Assembly: GCF_902859645.1 (NCBI RefSeq)
Contig: NZ_CADIJR010000013.1
Location: forward strand, 41,235-105,234
Length of the DNA: 64,000 nucleotides
Direction of reading: 5' to 3'
DNA from: Achromobacter insuavis
GTDB taxonomy: Bacteria; Pseudomonadota; Gammaproteobacteria; Burkholderiales; Burkholderiaceae_B
Under the pieces are notes generated by a model that did no database searches, was not told the DNA's origin, and was given only the letters and a program-made list of their open reading frames with translations. Of this stretch, positions 53,215 through 62,195 are shown one piece after another; the first letter of the stretch is position 1; each line of letters starts with the position of its first letter. A program made the translations under genes and the position numbers.

Positions 53215-54549
53215 ATGAAAACCCGTTCCGCCCTGGGCCTCTTCCTGCTCGCGCTGACCGGCGCCTGGGCGGTCGACGCCCTCCTGCTGCAACCGGCATC
53301 CGGGGCCGCCTGGCCCTGGGCGCTGCGGCAGCAGGCCCTGTATCTGACTGGCGTCTGGTCGATCGGACTGATGTCGCTGATCATGCTGCTGGCGCTGCGT
53401 CCGGCCTGGCTGGAAGGCCCGCTGGGCGGCATGGACAAGGTCTACCGGTTGCACAAATGGGCCGGCATCCTGGCCATCGGCGCGGGCGCGGCGCATTGGC
53501 TGATCAAGCTGGCCAGCACGCCGCTGAAGGCGCTGGTCGGCATCGAAGGACGGCCGGCGCGCGACGCCGTGCTGGCCATGCTGACCGATTCGCGCGGCCT
53601 GGCCAAGGACCTGGGCGAATGGACGATCTACGCGCTGCTGGCCATGCTGGTCATCACGCTGTGGCGTCGCTTTCCCTACCACGCCTGGCGCATCGTCCAC
53701 CGCGCCATGCCGCTGACCTATCTGATACTGGCGTTCCACACCCTGGCGCTGGCGCCGGCCTATTACTGGACCGGGCCGACCGGCGTGCTGCTGCTGCCGC
53801 TGATGGCGGGCGGAGCCTGGGCCGCGTTGCTGTCGCTGGCCGGCCGCGTCGGCCAGGGCCGGCGCGTGGCGGGCCGGGTGACGGCGCTGGCGCAGCGCCC
53901 CGGTGACATCCTCGAAGTCACCTGTGAACTCGATGCGCGCTGGCCCGGCCACGCCGCCGGCCAGTTCGCCTTCGTCACCTTCGAGCGCGGCGAGGGCGCG
54001 CACCCGTTCACCATCGCCAGCGCGCCGCATCCCGGACGCCGCGACGTGACGTTCCAGATCAAGGCGCTGGGCGACTACACCCGACGCCTGGCGGCCACGC
54101 TGCGCGAGGGCGCGCCCGTCACGGTCGAGGGACCCTATGGCCGCTTCGAACGCCCCGCCGATCCCGCCGCCGGCCCTCAGGTGTGGATCGCGGGCGGCAT
54201 CGGCGTCACGCCGTTCCTGGCCTGGCTGGAAGCGGCGCGCGACGCGCCCCGCGCTCCGTCGCCCGTGTGGCTGCATTATTGCGTGCGCGACGCCGGCGCC
54301 GACCCGTTCGTGGAGGTGCTGCGGCAACGCTGCGAACGGCTCGACAACGTCACCTTGCAGGTGCATAGCGCGGCCGATGGCCAGCGGCTGGACGCCGCCG
54401 CCCTGGCGCAGGGCGAAGTGGCCGCCGGTCGGGTCGCCGATGTCTGGTACTGCGGCCCCGCCGGGCTGGCGACCGCGCTGCGCAAGGGACTGCGGCGCCT
54501 GGGACGCGGCCGCATCCACTGGCACCAGGAAGCCTTCGACATGCGCTAG
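53215..54549 (+). CDS. Ferric-reductase-like transmembrane flavoprotein
   Basis: A 444-residue protein with about six spans in the first 215 residues. They contain His residues for haem (RLHKWAGILAIGAGAAHWLIK and WRIVHRAMPLTYLILAFHTLAL), as in FRE-type ferric reductases and NADPH oxidases. Then come an FAD domain (HPFTIASAPHPGRRDVTFQIKALG) and an NAD(P) domain (VWIAGGIGVTPFLAWL). It would move electrons from cytosolic NAD(P)H across the membrane, perhaps to metal or a periplasmic acceptor. It is 10 bp after the PepSY gene, so both are regulated together with the two-component system. Confidence 0.88.
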   Translation: MKTRSALGLFLLALTGAWAVDALLLQPASGAAWPWALRQQALYLTGVWSIGLMSLIMLLALRPAWLEGPLGGMDKVYRLHKWAGILAIGAGAAHWLIKLASTPLKALVGIEGRPARDAVLAMLTDSRGLAKDLGEWTIYALLAMLVITLWRRFPYHAWRIVHRAMPLTYLILAFHTLALAPAYYWTGPTGVLLLPLMAGGAWAALLSLAGRVGQGRRVAGRVTALAQRPGDILEVTCELDARWPGHAAGQFAFVTFERGEGAHPFTIASAPHPGRRDVTFQIKALGDYTRRLAATLREGAPVTVEGPYGRFERPADPAAGPQVWIAGGIGVTPFLAWLEAARDAPRAPSPVWLHYCVRDAGADPFVEVLRQRCERLDNVTLQVHSAADGQRLDAAALAQGEVAAGRVADVWYCGPAGLATALRKGLRRLGRGRIHWHQEAFDMR

Positions 54550-54578
54550 CCGGGTCCAGGCCAAGTCACTGGCGCGGG

Positions 54579-54594
54579 TTTGCGCTGCGTCAAA
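54579..54594. promoter_or_regulatory. FNR/ANR-like box upstream of azurin
   Basis: TTTG-N8-CAAA (54579-54594) inside a perfect 9-bp inverted repeat (54574-54582 with 54591-54599). FNR/ANR sites read TTGAT-N4-ATCAA; here the inner AT pairs are CG and GT, so the match is partial. It lies 120 bp ahead of azurin, a gene commonly under ANR in other species. Confidence 0.35.
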
Positions 54595-54714
54595 CCCGCT
54601 GCCGGCTGCCCGGCCTCGAAGGGCGTAGACTGGGGCGAGAATACGGAAACCACCGCGATACCGCGCCTGCGGGCGCCGCGGCCCCTCTCCCCCGTCCCCC
54701 CTGGAGGCACGAAC

Positions 54715-55167
54715 ATGCTGTTGAAGAATCTCTGCGCCGCGACCGTCCTGGCCCTGGTCTCGGCCCCGGTGCTGGCCGCCGAATGCTCGATCGATATAGC
54801 CGGCAACGACCAGATGCAGTTCGACAAGAAGGAAATCACGGTCAGCAAGAGCTGCAAGCAGTTCACCGTGAACCTCAAGCACCCCGGCACGCTGGCCAAG
54901 AACGTCATGGGCCACAACTGGGTGCTGACCAAGCAGGCCGACATGCAGGGCGCCGTCAACGACGGCATGGCCGCCGGCCTGGACAACAACTACGTCAAGA
55001 AGGACGACGCCCGCGTCATCGCCCACACCAAGGTGATCGGCGGCGGCGAGACCGATTCGGTCACCTTCGACGTCAGCAAGCTGGCCGCCGGCCAGGACTA
55101 CGCCTACTTCTGCTCGTTCCCCGGCCATTTCGCGCTGATGAAGGGCGTGCTCAAGCTGGTCGACTGA
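54715..55167 (+). CDS. Azurin, periplasmic blue copper protein
   Basis: The 150-residue product has a signal peptide ending PVLAA before [17 protein letters not shown]. All type-1 copper ligands are present: His in MGHNWVL, and Cys, His, Met in [14 protein letters not shown]. It carries electrons in the periplasm, classically between cytochromes c and nitrite reductase or other acceptors. From memory the sequence is very close to azurin I of Achromobacter xylosoxidans. The ATG at 54715 follows CTGGAGGC. Own promoter likely; see the upstream TTTG-N8-CAAA box. Confidence 0.96.
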   Translation: MLLKNLCAATVLALVSAPVLAAECSIDIAGNDQMQFDKKEITVSKSCKQFTVNLKHPGTLAKNVMGHNWVLTKQADMQGAVNDGMAAGLDNNYVKKDDARVIAHTKVIGGGETDSVTFDVSKLAAGQDYAYFCSFPGHFALMKGVLKLVD

Positions 55168-55254
55168 TCGCCCCTGCCGGCCTCGCGGGATCTGCGCGGG
55201 GCCGCCGCGCCCGCCCCTACAATGGCCGTTTTCCGACACCCTGGGGAACGACGC

Positions 55255-55959
55255 ATGAGCACGGATAAAGTGGCAATCATCACCGCCGGCGGCAGCGGCA
55301 TGGGCGCGGCGGCGGCGCGCAAACTGGCGGCCGACGGCTACCGCGTGGCGATCCTGTCCTCGTCCGGCAAGGGCGAGGCGCTGGCCGCCGAGCTGGGCGG
55401 CCTGGGCGTGACCGGCTCGAACCGCTCGCCCGAGGACCTGGCCCGGCTGGTGGACGCGACCCTGCAGCAGTGGGGCCGCATCGACGCCGTGGTCAACAGC
55501 GCCGGCCACGGCCCCAAGGGCCCGCTGCTGGAAATCAGCGACGACGACTGGCACCTGGGCATGGAGTTCTACCTGCTCAACGTGGTGCGCATCGCGCGCC
55601 TGGTGGCGCCGGTCATGAAGCGCCAGCAATCCGGCGCCATCGTCAACATCTCGACCTACGCCACCTTCGAACCGGAAGCGCTGTTCCCCACGTCCGGCGT
55701 GTTCCGCGCCGGCCTGGCCGCGTTCACCAAGGTGTTCGCGGACGAATACGCCGAGCACAACGTGCGCATGAACAACGTGCTGCCCGGCTTCATCGACAGC
55801 CTGCCGGAAAAGGAAGACCGGCGCGTGCGCATCCCGATGGGCCGCTACGGCACCGCCGAGGAAGTGGCCGACCTGATCGCCTTCCTGGCTTCCGACGCCT
55901 CGTCCTACATCACCGGGCAGAACATCCGCATCGACGGCGGCATCACCCGTTCGTTGTAA
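55255..55959 (+). CDS. SDR-family oxidoreductase with non-standard active site
   Basis: A 234-residue Rossmann protein. The NAD(P)-binding Gly motif is TAGGSGMGAAAA (residues 10-20), the NNAG-equivalent is NSAGHGP, and Ser is conserved in NIST (S133). At the usual Y-x3-K position the sequence is S147-G-V-F-R151, so catalytic Tyr and Lys are replaced. SGVFRAGLAAFTKVFADEY and NVLPGFIDSLPEKE look strongly conserved, pointing to a real, divergent subfamily. It may bind cofactor without classic SDR chemistry. The ATG at 55255 was chosen from a GGGGAACG context. Confidence 0.82.
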   Translation: MSTDKVAIITAGGSGMGAAAARKLAADGYRVAILSSSGKGEALAAELGGLGVTGSNRSPEDLARLVDATLQQWGRIDAVVNSAGHGPKGPLLEISDDDWHLGMEFYLLNVVRIARLVAPVMKRQQSGAIVNISTYATFEPEALFPTSGVFRAGLAAFTKVFADEYAEHNVRMNNVLPGFIDSLPEKEDRRVRIPMGRYGTAEEVADLIAFLASDASSYITGQNIRIDGGITRSL

Positions 55960-56111
55960 TCCACGCGGCCCGGCCCGCCCCCGCGCGGGCCGGCGCGCCG
56001 CTCGCGCGCGCCTCGTACAAAAGGATTAGTCCCTCGTCCGAATGGCGGTCTTGAAGCCCCCCTGGCGCTTCGCTACCGTAGGCTTTCGCATTCGACCCCG
56101 GGGCTGCCTGC

Positions 56112-57674
56112 ATGTCCGCGTCGCCGTCCGGAGCGGCCCCGCCCGCTTCCGCTGAAACCCGCCCGCCCACGCCCGGCCAGGCCTCGCGCTTTTTGGCGCA
56201 GGCCACCTTCGGCCCGACGCCGGCGCTGATCGACGCCGTGGCGCGCGACGGCTACGCCGGATGGCTCGACGCGCAACTGGCGCTGCCGCCCTCGCAAAGC
56301 CATTTCGACTGGCTGCTGCAGCAAGGCAAGGACACCGAGGCCTACAAGGGCAACGGCATCAACGCGCCGCTCGAATCGACGCTGTGGCGCAAGTTCATCA
56401 GCGCCGAGGACCAGGTCCGCACCCGGGTGGCGTTCGCGCTGTCGGAGATCTTCGTGGTCGGGGTGGCGTCGATCACCGCCAACTGGCCGCTGTTCGGCGC
56501 CGCCGGCTTCATGGACCTGCTGGCCGAGCATGCCTTCGGCAACTACCAGGACCTGCTCACAGCCGTCACCCGCAACCTGTCGATGGGCTGCATGCTGACC
56601 TATCGCGGCAACCGCAAGGAAGACCCGCGCACCGGCCGCCATCCCGACGAGAACTATGCGCGCGAGGTGATGCAGCTGTTCAGCATCGGCCTGGTCGAAC
56701 TGAACCGCGACGGCACGCCGCGCCTGGCCAACGGCGCGCCGGTGGAAACCTACGACAACGCCGACGTGCAGGGCCTGGCCAAGGTCTTCACCGGCTGGGA
56801 CCTGGACGGTCCCGAGACCGACGTGCAGTTCCACCGCCGGCCGATGGCGCTCAATCCGGCGCTGCATTCGCTGGCCGAAAAGCGCTTCCTGGGCGCGGTG
56901 ATTCCGCCCGGCACCGACGGCCACCTGTCGCTCAAGCGCGCGATGGAAGTGATCAGCGCGCATCCCAACGTAGGGCCGTTCATCGGCACGCAACTGATCC
57001 AGCAGCTGGTCACCAGCAATCCGAGTCCGGCCTACGTCGGCCGCGTGGCGGCCGTGTTCGACGACGACGGCCACGGCGCGCGCGGCAATCTCAAGGCGGT
57101 GGTGCGCGCCATCCTGCTGGACGACGAGGCGCGCCACCCCGATCTGGCCTCGCCGGGCTGGGGCAAGGTGCGCGAGCCGATCCTGCGTTTTTCCGGCTGG
57201 GCGCGGGCGTTCGGCGCCACCTCCACCAACGGCGCCTGGGCCATGCCCGACACCACCGACAACACCATCCGGCTGGCGCAGAGCCCGATGCGCTCGGCCA
57301 GCGTGTTCAATTTCTTCCGGCCGCGCTACACGCCGCCCGTCACCGAGCTGGCGCGGCGCGGCCTGGTCGCGCCGGAACTGCAGATCACCGATGAAACCAG
57401 CATCGCCGGCTACCTGAACTTCGTGGCCATCTACGTCGATCGCGGCTGGGAAGACCTGCAGACCCCGTACACCGCCGAGATCGCGCTGGCCGCCGACGCC
57501 GATGCGCTGGTGGCGCGGGTCGTGCTGCTGCTGGCGGGCGACGCCTTCAGCGCGGCCACGGCGCAGGCCATCGCGCGGGCGGTCGACACCCTGCCGCGCG
57601 AACGGCCGCTCGACCGGGTGCGCGCCGCCATCACGCTGGTGGCGGCCAGCCCCGAATACCTGGTGCAGAAATGA
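56112..57674 (+). CDS. DUF1800 family protein
   Basis: The 520-residue protein has the DUF1800 pattern throughout: ASRFLAQATFGPT near the start, VRTRVAFALSEIFVV, DLLTAVTRNLSMGCMLTY, RHPDENYAREVMQLFSIGLV and AQSPMRSASVFNFFRPRYTPP. Helix-rich, with no clear signal peptide at this start. DUF1800 proteins occur with DUF1501 proteins throughout bacteria; the function is unknown, perhaps in export or cell-surface processes. Coupled to the DUF1501 gene by ATGA. Confidence 0.9.
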   Translation: MSASPSGAAPPASAETRPPTPGQASRFLAQATFGPTPALIDAVARDGYAGWLDAQLALPPSQSHFDWLLQQGKDTEAYKGNGINAPLESTLWRKFISAEDQVRTRVAFALSEIFVVGVASITANWPLFGAAGFMDLLAEHAFGNYQDLLTAVTRNLSMGCMLTYRGNRKEDPRTGRHPDENYAREVMQLFSIGLVELNRDGTPRLANGAPVETYDNADVQGLAKVFTGWDLDGPETDVQFHRRPMALNPALHSLAEKRFLGAVIPPGTDGHLSLKRAMEVISAHPNVGPFIGTQLIQQLVTSNPSPAYVGRVAAVFDDDGHGARGNLKAVVRAILLDDEARHPDLASPGWGKVREPILRFSGWARAFGATSTNGAWAMPDTTDNTIRLAQSPMRSASVFNFFRPRYTPPVTELARRGLVAPELQITDETSIAGYLNFVAIYVDRGWEDLQTPYTAEIALAADADALVARVVLLLAGDAFSAATAQAIARAVDTLPRERPLDRVRAAITLVAASPEYLVQK

Positions 57675-59071
57675 GAGCCGATCGCCGCGAATTCCTGCTG
57701 CGCGCCTGCGCCCTGGGCGCGAGCCATGCGGCGGCGCCGCTGGCGCTGAACCTGGCGGCGCTGGGCGCGGCGGCCGCGCAGTCGGCGCCGCCGGGAGACT
57801 ACAAGGCGCTGGTGTGCGTCTTCCTGTACGGCGGCAACGACCCGTTCAACACGCTGGTGCCGTTCGACCCCGCCGCCTATCGCGCCTACGCCGCGGCGCG
57901 CACCGACATCGCCTTGCCGCGCGAGGCGCTGCAGGCCACGGCGCTGCGTGGCGCAACGCCCGCCGCCGGTGGCGCGCAGTTCGCGCTGGCCCCATCGCTG
58001 GCGCCGTTGGCGCCGCTGTTCGAGCGCGGCGAGATGGCCGCGGTGCTGAACGTCGGCCCGCTGGTGACGCCCACCAGCAAGGCGGACTACATCGGCGCGC
58101 GCGTGCCGCTGCCGCCCAAGCTGTTCTCGCACAACGACCAGCAATCGTACTGGCAGGCGCTGGCGCCGGAAGGTGCTTCCTCCGGCTGGGCCGGCCGCCT
58201 GACCGACCTGTACGCCGACATCAACGCGCAGCGCAGCTTCACCGGCATCACCGCCGGCGGCAGCACCGTGCTGCTGGCGGGCCGCCACGTCGCGGGTTAC
58301 CGGGTCGGCGTGAACGGCTCGACCCGCATCGAGCTGCTGACGCGCGACATGTATGGCTCCAGCGCCTGCACCGCGCTGTTGCGCCAGCTGATCACGCAAC
58401 CGCGCGAGCACCTGATGGAGCGCGAGATGTCACGCATCGCGGCGCAGTCGATCGACGCCGACGCGCGGCTGCGGACGGCCTTGTCGGGCGTGGCGGTGCC
58501 GGGCGATTTCGCCTCGCCGCTGGCGCAGCAGTTGAAGATCGTGGCGCGCATCATCGCCGCGCGCCAGGCGCTGGGCGCGCGCCGCCAGGTGTTCTTCGTG
58601 TCGCAGAACGGCTACGACAACCACACCGGCCTGAACGACACCCATCCCGCCCTGCTCAAGGAGCTGGGCCAGGCGCTGGCGGCGTTCCAGGCGGCGCTGG
58701 CGGGCCAGGGCGTGGCGCGCCAGGTCACCACCTTCACCGCCTCGGAATTCGGCCGCACGCTGGGGTCGAACGGCAACGGCTCGGACCATGGCTGGGGCGC
58801 GCATCATTTCGTGCTGGGCGGCGCCGTCAACGGCGGCCGCTACCACGGCGCGCATCCCGAGATCGCGCCGGACGGCCCCGGCTTCGTCGACAACGGCCGG
58901 CTGCTGCCGACGCTGGCGGTGGAGCAGCTGGGCGCGGCGCTGGGCGGCTGGTTCGGCGCCAGCGCGGACGACCTGCGGCTGGTGTTTCCGAACCTGCGCC
59001 ATTTCGACGCCGCGCCGCTGGCGCTGTTTACAGCGCCGCGTGAATCGTCGACGCCAGGCGCTTCCACTTGA
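57671..59071 (+). CDS. DUF1501 family protein, Tat signal
   Basis: The 466-residue product starts with a twin-arginine signal (ADRREFLLRACALGASHAAAPLALNLAALG), so it is exported folded. The rest follows the DUF1501 alkaline-phosphatase-like fold: KALVCVFLYGGNDPFN, LFSHNDQQSYWQA, TFTASEFGRTLGSNGNGSDHGWGAHHFVLGG with His/Asp metal-type residues. It may be a metal-dependent hydrolase. Translation is coupled to DUF1800. The 3' end overlaps the convergent Bug-receptor gene by 44 bp. Confidence 0.9.
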   Translation: MRADRREFLLRACALGASHAAAPLALNLAALGAAAAQSAPPGDYKALVCVFLYGGNDPFNTLVPFDPAAYRAYAAARTDIALPREALQATALRGATPAAGGAQFALAPSLAPLAPLFERGEMAAVLNVGPLVTPTSKADYIGARVPLPPKLFSHNDQQSYWQALAPEGASSGWAGRLTDLYADINAQRSFTGITAGGSTVLLAGRHVAGYRVGVNGSTRIELLTRDMYGSSACTALLRQLITQPREHLMEREMSRIAAQSIDADARLRTALSGVAVPGDFASPLAQQLKIVARIIAARQALGARRQVFFVSQNGYDNHTGLNDTHPALLKELGQALAAFQAALAGQGVARQVTTFTASEFGRTLGSNGNGSDHGWGAHHFVLGGAVNGGRYHGAHPEIAPDGPGFVDNGRLLPTLAVEQLGAALGGWFGASADDLRLVFPNLRHFDAAPLALFTAPRESSTPGAST

Positions 59072-59996
59072 CGGCTTCCTCGCGCACGAACGCGGCGAGC
59101 TCGGCCGGCGTGCTGGTGCGCACTTCGGCGCCCTGGTCGTCGATCTTGCCGGCCACGGCCGGATCGTTGAGCGCGCCATTGAGCGCGGTGTTGAGCTTGG
59201 CGACCACCTGCGGATCGGCGTTGGCGGGCGCGAACACCGCGTACCACTGCGCCACGTCCACGCCCTGCACGCCCAGTTCGGCCAGCGTCGGCATGTCGGG
59301 CAGCACCTTGGCGCGGCGCGTGCCGGCCACGCCCAGCGCGCGGATCTTGCCCGACTTCAGGTGCGGATAGGCGCTGAACAGGCTGGGAAACATGACCTGG
59401 GTGACGCCCGCCAGCGTGTCCGTCATGGCCGGGGCCGAGCCCTTGTAGGGAATCTCCAGCATGGCCGCGCCGGTGGCGCGGTTGAACAGCTCGCCCGCCA
59501 CCGCCGGCGCCGTGCCCGGGCCGGCCGAGGCGTAGCTCAGGCCGTCGGGGTGGGCCTGGCCGTACTTGAGCAGGCCCGGCACGTCCTGCACGCCGATGCT
59601 GCTGGACACCACCATCAGCGTGGGCGAGTCGGCCACCATGCCGATCGCGGTGAAGTCGCGCACCGGATCGTAGTTGAGCTTCTGCAGCGCCGGGTTGATG
59701 CCGTGCGTGCCGATGTAGCCCAGCATCAGGGTGTAGCCGTCGGCCGGCTGGCGCGCCACGTAGTCGGCGGCGATGGCGCCCTGCGCGCCGGGCTTGTTGA
59801 CCACGATGACGGTCTGGCCCAGCAGTTCGCCCATCTTCTGCCCGATCACGCGGGCCAGGGTGTCGTTGCCGCCGCCGGCGGCGGTGGGCACCACCATGGT
59901 GATGGCGCGTTCGGGAAATTCGGCGTGCGCGGCCGGGCTGCCCAGGGCCAGGCAAAGGGCGGCGGCGCACAGGGTGCTGCGGGTGGGGAAAGCCAT
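59028..59996 (-). CDS. Tripartite tricarboxylate transporter receptor (Bug family)
   Basis: The 322-residue periplasmic binding protein has a signal peptide ending AHA (residue about 24) and the Bug landmarks FPERAITMVVPTAAGGGNDTLARVIG, VVNKPGAQGAIAADYVARQPADGYTLMLG and SGKIRALGVAGTRRAKVLPDMPTLAELG. Bug proteins bind carboxylates; many are orphans without transporter subunits, as here. It follows the PrpF/GalD-like gene on the same strand by 59 bp. The ligand may be a product or substrate of that enzyme. Confidence 0.92.
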   Translation of the reverse strand: MAFPTRSTLCAAALCLALGSPAAHAEFPERAITMVVPTAAGGGNDTLARVIGQKMGELLGQTVIVVNKPGAQGAIAADYVARQPADGYTLMLGYIGTHGINPALQKLNYDPVRDFTAIGMVADSPTLMVVSSSIGVQDVPGLLKYGQAHPDGLSYASAGPGTAPAVAGELFNRATGAAMLEIPYKGSAPAMTDTLAGVTQVMFPSLFSAYPHLKSGKIRALGVAGTRRAKVLPDMPTLAELGVQGVDVAQWYAVFAPANADPQVVAKLNTALNGALNDPAVAGKIDDQGAEVRTSTPAELAAFVREEAVKWKRLASTIHAAL

Positions 59997-60055
59997 GTCA
60001 TGTCTCCAGAGGGTTCTGTGGGCGGTCTCTGCGGACCGCTGGGTCTTGTGTCGGT

Positions 60056-61207
60056 CTATGCCGCCACCGGCTGGCGCGCGGCCAGCCGGTGGCGGGCGTC
60101 CTGCTCCTGCCGCGCCGCGCCATAGCGCCCCGGCACGTACAGCAGGCCCTTCATGATCTTGCGCGCGGTGCGCACCAGGCCGGCGGCGCGCACTTCGCCG
60201 CTGGCCGCATCCAGGTTCACGTCGATGTCCATGCCGCCCGACGGGTGCTCGATGCGCACGCCGCGATAGCCCGCCCTGGGCGCGGGCCCGCCGCAATCAT
60301 GCGCCACGGTGCCCGGCATGAGGAAGGCCGCCGCCACGCCGACGGCGCCGGTGGCGGCGTGGGCGCGGTGGCAGGCGTGCGGCGTGAAATAGCGCGAGCG
60401 CACGGACAGGATGGCCGGATCGCCGCCGGGCGCCAGCAGCACCGGCTTGGGAATGACGCTGTTCGATACGTCCCCCAGCCCCATGCGGGCGCCGGCCTCG
60501 CGGCGGATGCGCTCCAGGCGCGCCAGCAGCGCCGGGGCGGCGTCCAGCTCGGCCGGCGACTCGTCGCCGCGCAGGCCGAAGTCGGCGGCGCGCAGCAACA
60601 CCATCGGCATGGCCGCGTCGATCAGCGTGACGGCCACGCCGTCCACGATTTCCTGCCGTTGGCCGGAGGGGAACAGGCGGCCGGTGACCGCGCCCCAGGC
60701 GTCCAGGAAGTTCAGGCGCACCGGCGCGGCCACGCCCGGCACGCCGTCGATGCGCGCCTCGCCTTCGTAGGTCAGGCGGCCGCCCGGCGTCTGCACCACC
60801 GCCTCGATCACGGCGCCGGTGTTGACGTTGTGCACCCGCACCGCGGTTTCGCCGTCGGCGGCGGCGATCAGGCCCTCGTCGATGGCGAAGGGCGCGGCGC
60901 CCGACAGCATGTTGCCGCAGTTGGGACGGGTGTCGACGCTGGCGCGGTCCACCGAGACCTGCGCGAACAGATAGTCGATGTCGCAGTCCGGCCGGGTCGA
61001 GCGCGACACGATCGCGACCTTGCTGGTCAGCGAGTTGCCGCCGCCCAGGCCGTCGACCTGCAGCGCGTGGGGCGAGCCCATGGCCTGCAGCAGCAGCCGG
61101 TCGCGCTCGGCGGGATCGGCGGGCAGCCAGTCGCTGAGGAAGAAGGGGCCGCGGGAGGTGCCGCCGCGCATCAGTACGCAAGGGATGATCGTTTCCATGC
61201 GGTGCAT
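60056..61207 (-). CDS. PrpF-family isomerase, likely 4-oxalomesaconate tautomerase type
   Basis: The 383-residue protein starts IIPCVLMRGGTSRGPFFLSDWLP, the PrpF/GalD signature. DYLFAQVSVDRASVDTRPNCGNMLSGAAPFAIDEGL holds the active-site Cys. PrpF isomerises 2-methylaconitate and GalD tautomerises 4-oxalomesaconate in gallate breakdown. With a Bug receptor and no prp genes nearby, the GalD side is more likely. The start may be 61207 (MHRMETIIP) or 61198 (METIIP). Divergent from a LysR gene that probably controls it. Confidence 0.86.
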   Translation of the reverse strand: MHRMETIIPCVLMRGGTSRGPFFLSDWLPADPAERDRLLLQAMGSPHALQVDGLGGGNSLTSKVAIVSRSTRPDCDIDYLFAQVSVDRASVDTRPNCGNMLSGAAPFAIDEGLIAAADGETAVRVHNVNTGAVIEAVVQTPGGRLTYEGEARIDGVPGVAAPVRLNFLDAWGAVTGRLFPSGQRQEIVDGVAVTLIDAAMPMVLLRAADFGLRGDESPAELDAAPALLARLERIRREAGARMGLGDVSNSVIPKPVLLAPGGDPAILSVRSRYFTPHACHRAHAATGAVGVAAAFLMPGTVAHDCGGPAPRAGYRGVRIEHPSGGMDIDVNLDAASGEVRAAGLVRTARKIMKGLLYVPGRYGAARQEQDARHRLAARQPVAA

Positions 61208-61259
61208 TCTGCGACGGCGCGGCTATTATTTGAATTGCAACTTACGGATGGATTAATGC

Positions 61260-62186
61260 ATGGCACGCATCAATTTCGATTTGCAGGAATTGCAGGCCTT
61301 CGTGGCCGTGGCCGAACGCGCCAGTTTCCGCGCCGCGGCCGAAGACCTGAACCTGTCGCAGCCGGCGCTGAGCCGCCGCATCGACAAGCTGGAGGACCTG
61401 CTGGGCGCGCGCCTGCTGGAACGCACCACGCGCCGCGTGGCGCTGACGCACGTAGGCCGCATCTTCCTGGAACGGGCCCGCGGCGCCATCGACGAACTGG
61501 AGCGCGCGGTGCTCAGCATCGGCGACCTGGCGGCGCAGCGCGGCGGACTGGTGACCGTGGCCTGCGTGCCGTCGGTGGCCTATTACTTCCTGCCCGCCAT
61601 CATTCACGACTACGCCGAGCGCTTTCCGCGGATACGGGTCCGCATCATCGACGAGACCGCCCACACCGTGCTCAACAGCGTGGTGACCGGCCGCGCCGAC
61701 TTCGGCATCAGCTTTTTCGGCACCCAGGAGCCGGACGTGGATTTCAAGGCGGTGCTGCGCGAGGATTTCGTGCTGGCGGTGCGCCGCGACCATCCGCTGG
61801 CCGCGCGCCGCAGCGTATCGTGGGAGGAGCTGTCGCAGGAACGCTTCATGACCGTGGCCAAGGAAAGCGGCAACCGCCTGCTGATCGACGACGCCCTAGC
61901 CAAGAGCGGCAAGCGCACCGTCAGCGCCTTCGAGGTCAGCCACGTCATGACCCTGCTGGGCCTGGTGGAAGCCGGCCTGGGCGTGGCGGCGGTGCCCCAG
62001 CTGGCGATGCCGCCGGCCGGCCACCCCACCCTGGCGGGCATCAAACTGGAGCATCCGCGCGTCACCCGCAGCCTGGGTTTGATCTCGCGCAGGGGCCGCC
62101 CCCTGGCGCCGGCGGCGCAACAGCTCTATAACCTCATCCACCAGGCCGGCAAAAGCGCCAAGCGTGGTCCCCTCAAGCAACCCTGA
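61260..62186 (+). CDS. LysR-family regulator divergent from PrpF-like gene
   Basis: A 308-residue regulator with N-terminal HTH (LQAFVAVAERASFRAAAEDLNLSQPALSRRIDKLEDLLG) and ligand domain (about 90-300; VEAGLGVAAVPQLAMP near the end). Only 52 bp separate it from the divergent gene, with TTGAATTGCAA (about 61234-61244) as a possible operator core. It would control the isomerase-receptor pair in response to a carboxylate. Confidence 0.9.
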   Translation: MARINFDLQELQAFVAVAERASFRAAAEDLNLSQPALSRRIDKLEDLLGARLLERTTRRVALTHVGRIFLERARGAIDELERAVLSIGDLAAQRGGLVTVACVPSVAYYFLPAIIHDYAERFPRIRVRIIDETAHTVLNSVVTGRADFGISFFGTQEPDVDFKAVLREDFVLAVRRDHPLAARRSVSWEELSQERFMTVAKESGNRLLIDDALAKSGKRTVSAFEVSHVMTLLGLVEAGLGVAAVPQLAMPPAGHPTLAGIKLEHPRVTRSLGLISRRGRPLAPAAQQLYNLIHQAGKSAKRGPLKQP

Positions 62187-62195
62187 AGCCGCACC

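Noticed and set aside
53194-55758. Open frame of 854 codons antisense to the flavoprotein, azurin and SDR genes
   Set aside because: It crosses three well-supported genes on the other strand.
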